Positions 51,268-60,726 of a DNA stretch of 64,000 bases are shown piece by piece. Source of the stretch: Candidatus Latescibacterota bacterium (GTDB lineage Bacteria; Latescibacterota; UBA2968; UBA8231); NCBI GenBank assembly GCA_022819745.1, contig JAJEGS010000035.1:186001-250000 (forward strand). The letters run 5' to 3'. A program made the position numbers and the translations under genes. Position 1 is the stretch's first letter. Every line of letters begins with the position of its first letter. The notes under the pieces were generated by a model that had not been told where the DNA came from, did no database searches, and was given only the letters and a program-made list of their open reading frames with translations.

Positions 51268-52332
51268 CTAGCCCTCCGGCTGCATATCCTCACCGCGCAG
51301 CAAAAAGGCGCGGATGTCATAGCGGCCCGGACGCTCTACCGGCAAGTCCCCCGCCTCGATCATCACCTCCAGCGGCGAAGCCATCGTCCGCAAAGGCAGC
51401 GCCGTCACCTCGTGTAACCGCGCCGACTCGTACGTGGCCATGATAATCTCCACTGCCGCCCGGCCATTTTCCGCCTGGCCGCGATGCTCGACCTTGCCTT
51501 CAATCCACTCCACGATCTCGCGCTGCTGTCCAACGCTGGGGTCCTCGCCCTCGCCCGACCACTCTTCCCAAGTACCGGTCTTGCTGTTGAGCAGCCGCAC
51601 CTTGCTCTCGTCGAGCTCAATTATGCCCTCCGAGCCATAGAAGATCCCGCCTTGGTAATTCGGCCCGGCCAACTCCTGCAAAAGCTGGCCAATGGCCCCG
51701 TTGTCAAACTGCACCACGCACAGACTGCGATCCTCAATGGGAATGTCGCGCTCAAAGCGCTCGGTCTTGCGCTCGACATTGCCCATCACCCACACCGCCT
51801 GCGGATCGCCCATCACATAGCGCATCATGTCCAACAGGTGCGAGCAATCGTTGAGCAAGCCCTGTCCGCCGCGCGCGTTGACCTGCCTCACCTCGCCGAT
51901 AGCCCCTTCCGCCACCAGTTCCTTGGCCAAGGTCCACGCCGGATTGAAGCGGCGCTGATGGGCAATGGCCAGCTTGACGCGGTTGCGCCGGGCGGCGATG
52001 AGCATGTCGTCGCAATCGCCCAAACTGGTCGCCATGGGCTTTTCGCACAGCACGGCTTTGGGCTTGCGCGCACAAGCGGCAATGGTCATCGGCGCGTGCA
52101 ACTTGTGCCAAGTGCAAATCGAGACAATATCGAGCATCTCGTTGTCGAGCATTTGGCGAAAATCCTCATAGCGTTCGGCGATCCCATGCCGGTCGCCGAA
52201 ATCCTCCCGCGCCTCAGCCACTGGATCGGCCAGTGCCACCACTTCGACTTGGTCCACCCCGTTCCAGCCTTGCACGTGGTAGTTGGCGATGCTGCCACAG
52301 CCGATAATGCCCACTCGGTACTTTTCTGCCAT
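51268..52332 (-). CDS. Gfo/Idh/MocA family oxidoreductase
   Basis: A 354-residue oxidoreductase. VGIIGCGSIANYHVQGWNGV is the Rossmann start, AVLCEKPMATSLGDCDDMLI the EKP motif (Lys about 98), and RFNPAWTLAKELVAEGAIGE and NDCSHLLDMMRYVMGD the second-domain blocks. C-terminus DIRAFLLRGEDMQPEG matches the relic at 42894-42948 except at a few positions, so a close paralogue once stood there. It precedes the esterase-like gene by 21 bases and is transcribed in the same direction. The substrate is probably a sugar. Confidence 0.92.
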   Translation of the reverse strand: MAEKYRVGIIGCGSIANYHVQGWNGVDQVEVVALADPVAEAREDFGDRHGIAERYEDFRQMLDNEMLDIVSICTWHKLHAPMTIAACARKPKAVLCEKPMATSLGDCDDMLIAARRNRVKLAIAHQRRFNPAWTLAKELVAEGAIGEVRQVNARGGQGLLNDCSHLLDMMRYVMGDPQAVWVMGNVERKTERFERDIPIEDRSLCVVQFDNGAIGQLLQELAGPNYQGGIFYGSEGIIELDESKVRLLNSKTGTWEEWSGEGEDPSVGQQREIVEWIEGKVEHRGQAENGRAAVEIIMATYESARLHEVTALPLRTMASPLEVMIEAGDLPVERPGRYDIRAFLLRGEDMQPEG

Positions 52333-52353
52333 GTCGTCTTCCTTTGTTGGAGG

Positions 52354-54252
52354 TTAGTTAATCCACTCGACAATCGCATCCTCACTCATCCCCTCAGCCT
52401 CAACCACGAGTTGCGTTCCCTTGCCCGCCGCGCGATAGCATCGCCTAGCGACGCGCTCCGGGAAATGATTCCCTGCCCCATGCACCAACAACCGCCCCGG
52501 CGCACACAACGCCAGCGCCGTCCGCACATCGCCCAACGCGCGAATCCCCGGTGCAAAAAGCGCTCTGCTCCACGCTTCGTCATCTCCCAAATCGCAGCCG
52601 CCCCAATCGACCGCAGTGCTGCCGACGCCACTAGCCAGCGCCCGGGCAAACAGGCACCAGATGCCGGCCTCGTCTTGGCCGACGAGATGGCGCTTGCCCA
52701 CGCGCAGGTGCTGGTCCAGATAGGCCAAACCCGTGAGGATGTCCTGTACCCGGCAAGCCATTGTCGCCTGATTGTACGTGTGGTACAGGGGATCCATCTC
52801 GTCATGCCCCTCCCTCTCTGTCCCATCGGTCAGGAAGGGTGCGACGACCAGAACGCCCCCCCCAGCCTGCAACAAGCCCTGCGCCAGCGCACTCGGCTCA
52901 TCGCCGCTCCAATTCGCATCAGCAATCAGCGTCGCCGGCACCTTGCCCTGGGGACCACGCGGAAGAAAAAACGCCGCGCGCACCCGCTCTCCACGCCCCA
53001 CGCGCCCCAAAATTAGATTCTCGGCGACATAGCCCTCTTCCCGCCGAAATCCCAAGCTCTCGACCGCTACTTGGGGCGCGGCATCCACCCCGAGCAGACT
53101 CACCAGTGCCGGGCGCGTCTGCCATTGGAAGCGATGGATGCGGGCAGATGCCAACCGCGCGGCCAATTGCTTCTCGCTGCGGGCGACCACAGCGTCAAAG
53201 ACTCCTTGTGCGTCGAGCGCATGGGCTGGTTTTTTGCGCCCGCTGAACACCAGCAAATCCTCGTCCTGCTCCACGGTAAACGGCTGCTCGGCTACCTTCC
53301 CTTGCCCACCGAGCAGGTGGCGCTTAAAAAACGCGTACACCGCCTCGCGGCTCGGTTGGTTGTAGTTGTGCGGAGCGTCTATTTGCACCTCGCTCACTTT
53401 GTCCCGTGCCCCGTAAAGTCCGTAAATCGTGCGCACCGCCGGGAACTCAACCTCTGGCGTGTTCGCCGTCCAGTCGCCAGTACACGAGACCAGCAACAAG
53501 GGTCTCGGCGCCATGCAGCTCGCGATTTCCACATTGTTGATGTCCAGCCGCAAGTGCCCCTGATTCTCACAGCGACAGCCGCCCTGCATAAAGGCCGAGA
53601 CCATGTTGACGGGAGCCGCCGCTTTGATCCGCTCGTCAACCGCCATCAGCAAAAAGGTCTGCGTCCCCCCACCGGACGCGCCCGTGCAGCCTATGCGCTC
53701 GGCATCTACATCCTCCAGTGAGGTGAGAAAGTCAACTACGCGGATGCTGTTCCACAGTTGCAAACTCAGCGCGCCAATCCCCCATAGGGCCTCGCGCCGC
53801 CCCCCAATCTCCCGATGCACGAATTGGTCGCTGTCATTGTACCCAACCATATCGTACGAAAAGGCCACCATACCCTGCCGCGCAAAGTTGATACAGCGCC
53901 CAGCAATCGACCCCAACTCAGTGTTTTCGAGACGCCCGTGCTCCCAGTGGCCGTGTGGACAGGCAAGCCCAGGGAAAGGCCCCTCCCCCAGCGGCCGGTA
54001 CAGATTGCCGCAGACGAAAAAACCGGGCAAGCTCTCGAAAAAGACCTTTTCCACCGCATAGCCCTCCCGCTCAATCCGTCCAAAGACCTGCGCCTTCAGC
54101 GGCGTCTTCTCCGGCAGCGGCCACAATCCCGCGCAGACGAGAATGTGTCGGCGAATCGCCGCCGCCCGCTGCTCCCACTCCGCCAGCGTCCGATAGCGGC
54201 GCAAGGCCCACGGCGTACTAACGTGTTTGGCCGCGCCTAGCCGTGTATCCAT
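52354..54252 (-). CDS. Two-domain alpha/beta hydrolase, acetylxylan/glucuronoyl esterase-like
   Basis: A 632-residue protein. The first half is an alpha/beta hydrolase: GFFVCGNLYRPLGEGPFPGL, ACPHGHWEHGRLENTELGSI, nucleophile elbow GCTGASGGGTQTFLLMAV (Ser about 196), and EVQIDAPHNYNQPSREAVYA with the His. The second half (ALVSLLGVDAAPQVAVESLG onward) repeats a degenerate hydrolase-like fold. Sequence layout matches the acetylxylan-esterase-type hydrolases of planctomycete and Verrucomicrobia genomes. ATG at 54252 has AAGGAG seven bases upstream. It would remove acyl groups from plant or algal sugars. No signal peptide. Confidence 0.83.
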   Translation of the reverse strand: MDTRLGAAKHVSTPWALRRYRTLAEWEQRAAAIRRHILVCAGLWPLPEKTPLKAQVFGRIEREGYAVEKVFFESLPGFFVCGNLYRPLGEGPFPGLACPHGHWEHGRLENTELGSIAGRCINFARQGMVAFSYDMVGYNDSDQFVHREIGGRREALWGIGALSLQLWNSIRVVDFLTSLEDVDAERIGCTGASGGGTQTFLLMAVDERIKAAAPVNMVSAFMQGGCRCENQGHLRLDINNVEIASCMAPRPLLLVSCTGDWTANTPEVEFPAVRTIYGLYGARDKVSEVQIDAPHNYNQPSREAVYAFFKRHLLGGQGKVAEQPFTVEQDEDLLVFSGRKKPAHALDAQGVFDAVVARSEKQLAARLASARIHRFQWQTRPALVSLLGVDAAPQVAVESLGFRREEGYVAENLILGRVGRGERVRAAFFLPRGPQGKVPATLIADANWSGDEPSALAQGLLQAGGGVLVVAPFLTDGTEREGHDEMDPLYHTYNQATMACRVQDILTGLAYLDQHLRVGKRHLVGQDEAGIWCLFARALASGVGSTAVDWGGCDLGDDEAWSRALFAPGIRALGDVRTALALCAPGRLLVHGAGNHFPERVARRCYRAAGKGTQLVVEAEGMSEDAIVEWIN

Positions 54253-54340
54253 TTCCAAACTCCTTTTTGTTGGGAGAGGGCTGATAGATCCTCTTCATTT
54301 AGTAGCTGCCGCTCAGGAGAGCTTTTGCGTTGGACCGTTT

Positions 54341-56287
54341 TCACACCCAGTAGAGCCCGTGCCCCTGTTCACCCGTGATCAGATCGACGATCAGCCAAAA
54401 AGCGATAACGGCGAATTGACCGAGGATAAGCCCCAGAAAAAAAGGCCGCACGGCCTTGAGCACCCGGGGGCCGCCGTAGCGCGTCAGCACGGCCTTGAAC
54501 AGCCACACTAAAAAGACACTGAACCAGATGTGGCGGGTCAGCATCATCTGCGAGACGGCAAAGCCTATGGGATGGATGGGGAAGGTCAGCAGATGACTGC
54601 GGATCCAGTAGAGGGCGGTCATGACCGCCCCGCCCAAAGCCATCAGGCCCAAGCCGCTGTAATCTGGTCCGGCCGGATCGCGCAGATAACTGGCCGCAAA
54701 GTCAACGGTGTAGCGGGGGCCGTTGAGAAAAAACCAAGTATTGGCGTTGTTGGCACCGCTCTCGTAGGCGTAGTACAGGGTTGTCCACACCGATACGCCC
54801 AGACTCAGGACCACTGCCAGTATCATGCTGCCCAAGACCAAGCCTTTGTTGCGGATCGATTCGGTCAGCTTGAGGCCGTTGGCCGCCGCAGCCATGACAA
54901 AGGTGCGCACATCGCTCATCCACACCTGGCCGAAGGAAAGCACGCCGATGGTGCCGGGGGCACCCAGCACCTGGGTACCGAAAAAACTGCGGACCACCGT
55001 GGGGGTGATCAATTGAGCTCGGGTGGCGGCCAAGCCCGATTCGCAGAGAATGCGGGTGATGCCCAGAAAGGTCAGCGAAGCCATCAGCACAAAAGTAAGG
55101 GCGGCCCACCAAGGCACCCCGATGGCAATAAACCACCCGGTCATCAGCGCCAAGCCCAGAAACAGTTGCAGATAAACAGCCCTGGCCGAAAAATCGTCGC
55201 TAGGGGCGGTTTTCGGACGCAGGGCCGCCTTCCAGCTCTGCCGCAGGTGCCGACGGGCGATCCACAGGGTGTGGCCCACCAAGGCCATGAGGGCACCGAA
55301 CTGGACGAAGGCCATGATCGGGCCGCCATCGCTCTGCGTGTAGATATCGACGTCGAGAGTGCGGGTGAGGCCGATAACGCTGAAATAGCCTTTGATTACA
55401 TAGCCCAGCAAATAGAAAAACCAGACGCTGAGCGCCACTTCCTGATGAATGAGGTAGGCAAAGCCCATCATGGGGAAACTGAGATTGATGGTCAGGTTCT
55501 CCATGCCGTGGAAAACGGGTACGCTGGTGTTGAGGACGATGCGGGGGAAGAAGTGGAAGTAGGCGTTGAGGCCGTTGAGCGAAGTGACGATGAAGGGGAC
55601 GGCAAAGCCGCTCCACATTACCGGATTGCGAAAAAAGGAATTGAGGGCGCGACCGGGTTGCTGGGTGCCCATCACCAGGGGCAGTTGGGCCAAGGGATAG
55701 GCCAAGCGCTCGTATTCGATCCACTGGCGGCGGAAGAGAACGGCCAGCGCGATCATGACCATGTACAGGCCCAACAAGACTGGCAGCCAGTTCAGCAGGG
55801 GGCGGATCCAGGCCATCCAAGGAATGGGCTGGTCGCGGGCAATGCCCTCGTAAAAGCCGCGGATGACGTCCTCGCCTTGGGGCACTAGCCAGTGCGGCAC
55901 AAAGGGATGAATGAGTTCGGCCCATTGGTTTTCGGGGGAGGCCATATAGGAAATCGCCGGCAGGATGGGAATCAGGTACAGGGTCAGCCCCATGGTGCAT
56001 ATAGAACAGGAAATGGCCGCCATCACATAGGCAATGGCCAGTTCCCCCGAAGACAGGGCTAGGTAAGGGAGGAAACGGCGCAGCAGACCATTGACGAACA
56101 GGGCGAGGAAAAACAGCAGGAAAACGGCGGCCGCAGTGGTAAAGTCAATAGTCAGGTAGGAACCGCGCACCACCAAGCTATTATAAGGCCCCCAAAAAGC
56201 GACTAGAACGCTCAAGGCCGTCCCCGCGGACAAGGCCCAGAGCGGACGGACGGGAGCTGGGGTCAATGGATGGGTGTTGGCGACCAC
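54341..56287 (-). CDS. DUF6785-type polytopic membrane protein
   Basis: A 648-residue integral membrane protein with about 12-14 helices, such as LSAGTALSVLVAFWGPYNSL, TTAAAVFLLFFLALFVNGLL, LPVLLGLYMVMIALAVLFRR, GLALMTGWFIAIGVPWWAAL and LFKAVLTRYGGPRVLKAVRP. The charged and proline motifs resemble OPT-like transporters, and DUF6785 proteins are typical of planctomycete-like genomes. The start is GTG at 56287 with a weak SD. It stands in the same direction as the ABC transporter genes but 110 bases downstream, and next to an esterase, so a role in uptake of an acylated sugar or peptide is possible. Confidence 0.75.
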   Translation of the reverse strand: MVANTHPLTPAPVRPLWALSAGTALSVLVAFWGPYNSLVVRGSYLTIDFTTAAAVFLLFFLALFVNGLLRRFLPYLALSSGELAIAYVMAAISCSICTMGLTLYLIPILPAISYMASPENQWAELIHPFVPHWLVPQGEDVIRGFYEGIARDQPIPWMAWIRPLLNWLPVLLGLYMVMIALAVLFRRQWIEYERLAYPLAQLPLVMGTQQPGRALNSFFRNPVMWSGFAVPFIVTSLNGLNAYFHFFPRIVLNTSVPVFHGMENLTINLSFPMMGFAYLIHQEVALSVWFFYLLGYVIKGYFSVIGLTRTLDVDIYTQSDGGPIMAFVQFGALMALVGHTLWIARRHLRQSWKAALRPKTAPSDDFSARAVYLQLFLGLALMTGWFIAIGVPWWAALTFVLMASLTFLGITRILCESGLAATRAQLITPTVVRSFFGTQVLGAPGTIGVLSFGQVWMSDVRTFVMAAAANGLKLTESIRNKGLVLGSMILAVVLSLGVSVWTTLYYAYESGANNANTWFFLNGPRYTVDFAASYLRDPAGPDYSGLGLMALGGAVMTALYWIRSHLLTFPIHPIGFAVSQMMLTRHIWFSVFLVWLFKAVLTRYGGPRVLKAVRPFFLGLILGQFAVIAFWLIVDLITGEQGHGLYWV

Positions 56288-56395
56288 GACCCTACCAATT
56301 TGAACGTCTTGCGCATACCATAGATATATCCAAGCAGAGAATTAGGACAAGAAGGTAGCAAAAGAAGAGCTAAAGCACAGCCTTATATCCCAAGC

Positions 56396-56518
56396 CTAAA
56401 GGCGATTTGGTAATAACAGATGAATAATGAGGCGAGGTCGGTTGGTGAGGATGCCGGCGACACCGCAGGCGATGAGCCGACGAATTTCTTCTTGATCGTC
56501 GGTGTGAAAAAGTTCTCC
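56396..56518 (-). pseudogene. 3' remnant of a glycerophosphodiester phosphodiesterase gene
   Basis: After the permease stop, the minus strand reads GELFHTDDQEEIRRLIACGV then AGILTNRPRLIIHLLLPNRL and a stop. The EEIRRLIACGVAGILTNRP stretch is the conserved C-terminal end of GDPD proteins (usually DPEEMRRLIALGVDGIITDRP). No start codon or upstream half exists, because the permease gene occupies that space. It is a leftover of a deleted gene. GDPD genes often close ugp-type glycerol-phosphate importer operons, so the ABC genes upstream could belong to that class. Confidence 0.6.
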
Positions 56519-57346
56519 TCACGCCTTAACCGCACCCGACATCAAACCGTCTGTCAATCGCTTTCTCACCAGCAGGAACAGCAAGATCGTGGGGACCGTC
56601 GCCACCACGGCGGTGGCCATCAAATAATTCCACTCCACCACGTTGTTTTTTTCCCAGGCGTAGAGTGCCATGGTAATCGGCTGCATGGTCCGTTTGGAAA
56701 CCAGCACCAGCGCAAAGATGAATTCGTTCCACGCGCTGACAAAGGTGAAAATAGCCGTCGTCGTCAGCCCAGGGGCCGTCAGCGGCAGAGCAATTCTGAA
56801 AATCATCCCCGTCCGCGAGAGGCCGTCGATCATGGCGGCATCCTCCAATTCCTCGGGGATACTCTTGAAAAACCCTCGCAACATCCAGATGGAAAACGGC
56901 AGGGTTATCGCCGTATTCACCAAGATCAAGGCCGTGTACGTATCCAGTAACTGCAAGGCTTTCATCATCTCGAACAGAGGGATGAGGACAATCACCGGCG
57001 AAAACATCTGCACCACTAGGATGCCCATGCCGAATAGACCGCGGCCGCGAAATCTGATGCGCGCCATTGCATAGGCCGCCGGGGTCGCCACAATGATGTT
57101 GAAAAATACCGCGGCCAAGGCGATGAACAGACTGTTCAACAGGTGCCGCGCCATTGGAATGCGGACAAAAATATCCACGTAGTTGTGCCATACAAACGCG
57201 CGCGGGATCAGCGTCGCCGGCGATTGAAACACCTCCCCCAAGGTCTTTAACGAGGTGCCAGCGACGACCAACAACGGAAAGAGCGTAAAGACCGCAAGCC
57301 CCGCCATAAGCGCAGTGCGCAACAGCGCGAGTGTGGAAGATCTCAC
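56519..57346 (-). CDS. CUT1-type sugar ABC transporter permease (MalG/UgpE-like)
   Basis: A 275-residue inner-membrane permease with six helices. The EAA loop is EELEDAAMIDGLSRTGMIFR-IALP, which contacts the ATPase. Helices include LMAGLAVFTLFPLLVVAGTS and IALAAVFFNIIVATPAAYAM. GTG at 57346 overlaps the MalF-like permease stop (GTGA). With the second permease and the binding protein it makes a three-gene importer. No ATPase gene follows; the GDPD remnant does. A shared MsiK/UgpC-like ATPase elsewhere is likely. Confidence 0.93.
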   Translation of the reverse strand: MRSSTLALLRTALMAGLAVFTLFPLLVVAGTSLKTLGEVFQSPATLIPRAFVWHNYVDIFVRIPMARHLLNSLFIALAAVFFNIIVATPAAYAMARIRFRGRGLFGMGILVVQMFSPVIVLIPLFEMMKALQLLDTYTALILVNTAITLPFSIWMLRGFFKSIPEELEDAAMIDGLSRTGMIFRIALPLTAPGLTTTAIFTFVSAWNEFIFALVLVSKRTMQPITMALYAWEKNNVVEWNYLMATAVVATVPTILLFLLVRKRLTDGLMSGAVKA

Positions 57347-58215
57347 GACTCAGCCTCTTCCTTGTAGAAGAGACGCCACTGGAGGAAGCTGATGGCGACC
57401 AGCAACAAGAAGGCCAAAAAGGCCATGCTGCTGGCCTGGCCAAAGTTGAAATAGCCAAAGGCGCGGCGAAAGATCTCCGTGACCATGATCTGGGTCTGGT
57501 TGGCCGGCCCACCCCCGGTGATCACATAGATGAAGACAAAGCTGTTGAAGGACCAGATGAAACTGATCAACAAAACCGCCAGCGCGACGGGACGAAGCTG
57601 GGGTACGGTGATATACCAAAACTTCTGCCATGCTGTAGTCCCGTCTATAATGGCGGCCTCGTACAGATGAATCGGAATGGCCTGCAAGGCCGAGAGGAAT
57701 GCAAAGGTGGTAAACGGCAACGCCGTCCACAGCCGGGCGAACAGGGCACCGCCAAACGCCGTAGAAGCACTCGTCAACCACTGCACGGGATGATCAACGA
57801 TATGCAACGACAGCAACAGCGCGTTGAGGTGTCCGTACTCACCGTTGTACATCCACTTCCAAGCGATGGCCGCCACTACCAACGGCGTGGCCCAAGCTAG
57901 AATCAACGAACTGCGGATCCATTCGCAGATGATCGTACTGCGACTCAACAATACAGCAGCGGCCAAGCCCGCTCCCACATTCATCAGTACGGCGAGCGCC
58001 GTCCACACAACCGTGTTTTTGAGCACCAGCAGAAAAATGTCGTCCCCGACGAGACCCGTATAGTTCTCCGCTCCCACAAAGACCTCCCCTTTGTAGGAGG
58101 TGTGGTAGAGACTGGTCTTGAGGATTTCGACTATGGGAAATCCCATGAACAGCAGCAGCCAGAGGGCTGCTGGCGCAATGTAAAAATAGGCCAGCCGACG
58201 TTTCTCTCTTTCCAC
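57343..58215 (-). CDS. CUT1-type sugar ABC transporter permease (MalF/UgpA-like)
   Basis: A 290-residue six-helix permease. YIAPAALWLLLFMGFPIVEI is the first helix and FAFLSALQAIPIHLYEAAII-DGTTAWQKFWYITVPQL the EAA loop motif. GTG at 58215 has GGGGAG seven bases upstream. It overlaps the MalG-like permease gene by four bases and follows the binding-protein gene after 37 bases, so one transcript is expected. Substrate unknown; sugar or glycerol-phosphate. Confidence 0.93.
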   Translation of the reverse strand: MEREKRRLAYFYIAPAALWLLLFMGFPIVEILKTSLYHTSYKGEVFVGAENYTGLVGDDIFLLVLKNTVVWTALAVLMNVGAGLAAAVLLSRSTIICEWIRSSLILAWATPLVVAAIAWKWMYNGEYGHLNALLLSLHIVDHPVQWLTSASTAFGGALFARLWTALPFTTFAFLSALQAIPIHLYEAAIIDGTTAWQKFWYITVPQLRPVALAVLLISFIWSFNSFVFIYVITGGGPANQTQIMVTEIFRRAFGYFNFGQASSMAFLAFLLLVAISFLQWRLFYKEEAES

Positions 58216-58252
58216 GATAACTCCCCTACATTTCCCGCGCGAAAATGCAACC

Positions 58253-59527
58253 TCAAGGCATGGGTAGCGCCGAGTTTTCCAACTCTCTCATCAAGCGATC
58301 GTACACGGTGTTGAGCGCCTCGTCAGGTGTCGCCGTACCCGCCAAAACCATCTGAATCGCCTCGCCCCATCCATCCTGAATCTTGGTCCATTCTGGATGT
58401 TTGGGCGTCAATTGCAGCAATTCCCTTTGCGCCTGATAATTCTGCATCGGGATCGACTGGTAGTAGGAATCGTCGGCCACGTTTTTCGTCATGGGCACGC
58501 CCCCTACTTCCATATCGATCAAACGGCGATTTTCCAAGCGCTGGATAAAACGCATGAATTCATAGCCTAGGTCTTTGTGTTGCGAAGTAGAAAACATGCC
58601 AAAGACATCGACAATAAGCAGCATCTTCCGATCCTCGCCGTCTGGGATCATCAAAGGCTCGCATTCAACGCCCGCATCCCGGCACAACTGGTCCTGCCAC
58701 GGTCCGCTGAACAACATTCCCACCTTGCCCGCGGCCATCTCGGCATAACATTCGTTGGCGTTCAAGTTCAGAATACCCGGAGGCATGACCTGGTCCAAAA
58801 GGTGCATGTTGGTCAAAAACTCGACATAGGCAATGGCCTGGGGGCTGTTGATCGCCAGCTTGCCCTCCCGGTCGAAGAAGTGGGCTCCAAAACCCCACAT
58901 CATGGCGATCTGATCCTGCATCAGGTGTTTCTGCCGGCCAGCGCCGATACAGAACCCATAGCGCTCTGGCGGCTGGTTGAGCGCATTTGCCAACGCGCGG
59001 ACCCCCTCCCATGTCGTCGGTGCCTCTGACTCTCCTACCTCTTGCATCCAGTCCCGGCGCACGTAGAGCGTCCGGTTGGCCCCCACCAGCGGCACCCCAT
59101 AGGTTTTTCTCTTGTACTCACCCGCGCTCAGGGCGACATCGATCCACTCTTCGCGTTCGGCAGCAGTCATAAAAGCGTCTAGCGGCTCCAACACGCCTCG
59201 CTCGGCATATTCGGGTATCATGCCCATGAAGAGAAATCCGAGATCGGGTAGGTTGTCGCCCTGGATCATGGTATTGTAAAACGTCGGCCCCTGGTCATAG
59301 GAGACGTATTGCTGTTCAATGGTCACACCGGGATGTTCCGCCTCGAACCCTTTTTTCCATATCCCGTAGGTCTCAAGTTCAGGACCCATCCAGACGATCT
59401 TCAAGACCACGTCCCCGTCATCGGGAACGTCGGCGCAGCCGGACCAGACGGAGCCGAAGACTAGCAATATCCACGAGGAGAGTTGGCGACGATATGCTGA
59501 AAAAGTCGCGCCATTCGGAATCGTCAT
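58253..59527 (-). CDS. ABC transporter sugar-binding lipoprotein (CUT1 family)
   Basis: A 424-residue extracellular solute-binding protein. RQLSSWILLVFGSVWSGCAD ends in a cysteine that is probably lipidated, although Trp stands at -3 where L, V or I is common. ETYGIWKKGFEAEHPGVTIE, DLGFLFMGMIPEYAERGVLE, KTYGVPLVGANRTLYVRRDW and EMAAGKVGMLFSGPWQDQLC are standard CUT1 blocks. It delivers the substrate to the two permeases. It is the first gene of the operon; the next gene upstream is divergent. Relatives bind oligosaccharides, polyols or glycerol-phosphates. Confidence 0.92.
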   Translation of the reverse strand: MTIPNGATFSAYRRQLSSWILLVFGSVWSGCADVPDDGDVVLKIVWMGPELETYGIWKKGFEAEHPGVTIEQQYVSYDQGPTFYNTMIQGDNLPDLGFLFMGMIPEYAERGVLEPLDAFMTAAEREEWIDVALSAGEYKRKTYGVPLVGANRTLYVRRDWMQEVGESEAPTTWEGVRALANALNQPPERYGFCIGAGRQKHLMQDQIAMMWGFGAHFFDREGKLAINSPQAIAYVEFLTNMHLLDQVMPPGILNLNANECYAEMAAGKVGMLFSGPWQDQLCRDAGVECEPLMIPDGEDRKMLLIVDVFGMFSTSQHKDLGYEFMRFIQRLENRRLIDMEVGGVPMTKNVADDSYYQSIPMQNYQAQRELLQLTPKHPEWTKIQDGWGEAIQMVLAGTATPDEALNTVYDRLMRELENSALPMP

Positions 59528-59654
59528 AAACGCACTTTCTCGTTTGAGTGGGTTGCGAACATTGGATGTCGTGCAATTTTTCGCCAGCAGTCAAAATAGG
59601 TAGAATACTAAGCACACAACAGCAAATTGAATTTCATCTGGAGGATCTCCCAAC

Positions 59655-60722
59655 ATGAAGCGAAATCTGGCTGGATTCCTAGGGCTAGCTCTGCTAACCC
59701 TTGTCCCTGTACAAGCACTTGAACGCCCCGACAAAGAGTTCGCAATCTTCCAGTTTCCCCCCACTATGATACCCCGCATCGATGGACAGACCGACGACTG
59801 GGATATCGTACCCGAATCCTATGTAATTGGCACTGAGGAACTGGCGGAAACCGTCAAGGGCAAGGGCACCAACCACGATCTGGAAGACCTAGACATCGCC
59901 GTGCGCGTGGGCTGGGTCAATGGTCTGAACCGCCTCTACTTCCTCTACGAAGCCCACGACGATTACTGGAACATGCACTACCGTCGCGGGGACATTTTTG
60001 AAGTCGCCGTCGATGCGGACCGCTCGGGTGGTCCCAACATCAACAACCCCCAGCTGGACAAGTGGGACAGCCATTTCGCGTTCAAAGGAGTACACGCGCA
60101 GAACTACCACATTTTCACGCCGCCCGGCGAGGGCCGCGACTGGACTTTCGTCTGGGGCTGCCAGCCGTGGATCGGCCGACTGCCTTACGCCAACCACGCG
60201 TACTCCTACGATTTTGCCGAGGGCGAGAGCGGCCGGCTAGTGCTCGAATTTTGGATCACCCCTTTTGACTACGCCCCCTATGAAGGGCCCGAACGGGCGG
60301 TGGTGTCCAAACTGGTGGAAAAGGCCCTCATCGGACTGTCGTGGGCCGTGCTCGATTACGACGAAGACAACAGCTCGTACGAGGGGTTCTGGAACCTCTC
60401 TCACAAGACCCGCATGGACTCAGACGCCTCCAATTTGTGCGCCTTTCGGCTCATGCCGCTCGCGAGCCACTTTCGCAAGCCGCTCGAAGCCCAGTGGGAA
60501 TTCCAAGTGCTGGATATGGAACGCAGACTAGTGGCCTTCAAAGACCTTTCCCACGGCACTATCACCTCTTGGTCATGGGATTTTGACGATGGCACCACCG
60601 CGACCGAACAACATCCCATCCACCAGTACCAAGAAGCCGGCGAATACATAGTCGTACTCACCGTCCAAGGCCCAGAAGGCACTGCCCGCCGCGTCAAAGT
60701 GAGGCAAGTCGTAGTGCGCTAG
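59655..60722 (+). CDS. Secreted protein with CBM9-like domain and C-terminal PKD domain
   Basis: A 355-residue exported protein. The signal peptide is KRNLAGFLGLALLTLVPVQA. The next 230 residues resemble the family 9 carbohydrate-binding/DOMON-like fold: IPRIDGQTDDWDIVPESYVI, VRVGWVNGLNRLYFLYEAHD, DIFEVAVDADRSGGPNINNP, DSHFAFKGVHAQNYHIFTPP. The last about 85 residues are a PKD domain with SWSWDFDDGTTATEQHPIHQ and GEYIVVLTVQGPEGTARRVK. It probably binds a carbohydrate at the cell surface. It reads divergently from the binding-protein gene and is convergent with the DgoD-like gene, four bases apart. Confidence 0.83.
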   Translation: MKRNLAGFLGLALLTLVPVQALERPDKEFAIFQFPPTMIPRIDGQTDDWDIVPESYVIGTEELAETVKGKGTNHDLEDLDIAVRVGWVNGLNRLYFLYEAHDDYWNMHYRRGDIFEVAVDADRSGGPNINNPQLDKWDSHFAFKGVHAQNYHIFTPPGEGRDWTFVWGCQPWIGRLPYANHAYSYDFAEGESGRLVLEFWITPFDYAPYEGPERAVVSKLVEKALIGLSWAVLDYDEDNSSYEGFWNLSHKTRMDSDASNLCAFRLMPLASHFRKPLEAQWEFQVLDMERRLVAFKDLSHGTITSWSWDFDDGTTATEQHPIHQYQEAGEYIVVLTVQGPEGTARRVKVRQVVVR

Positions 60723-60726
60723 CGAC

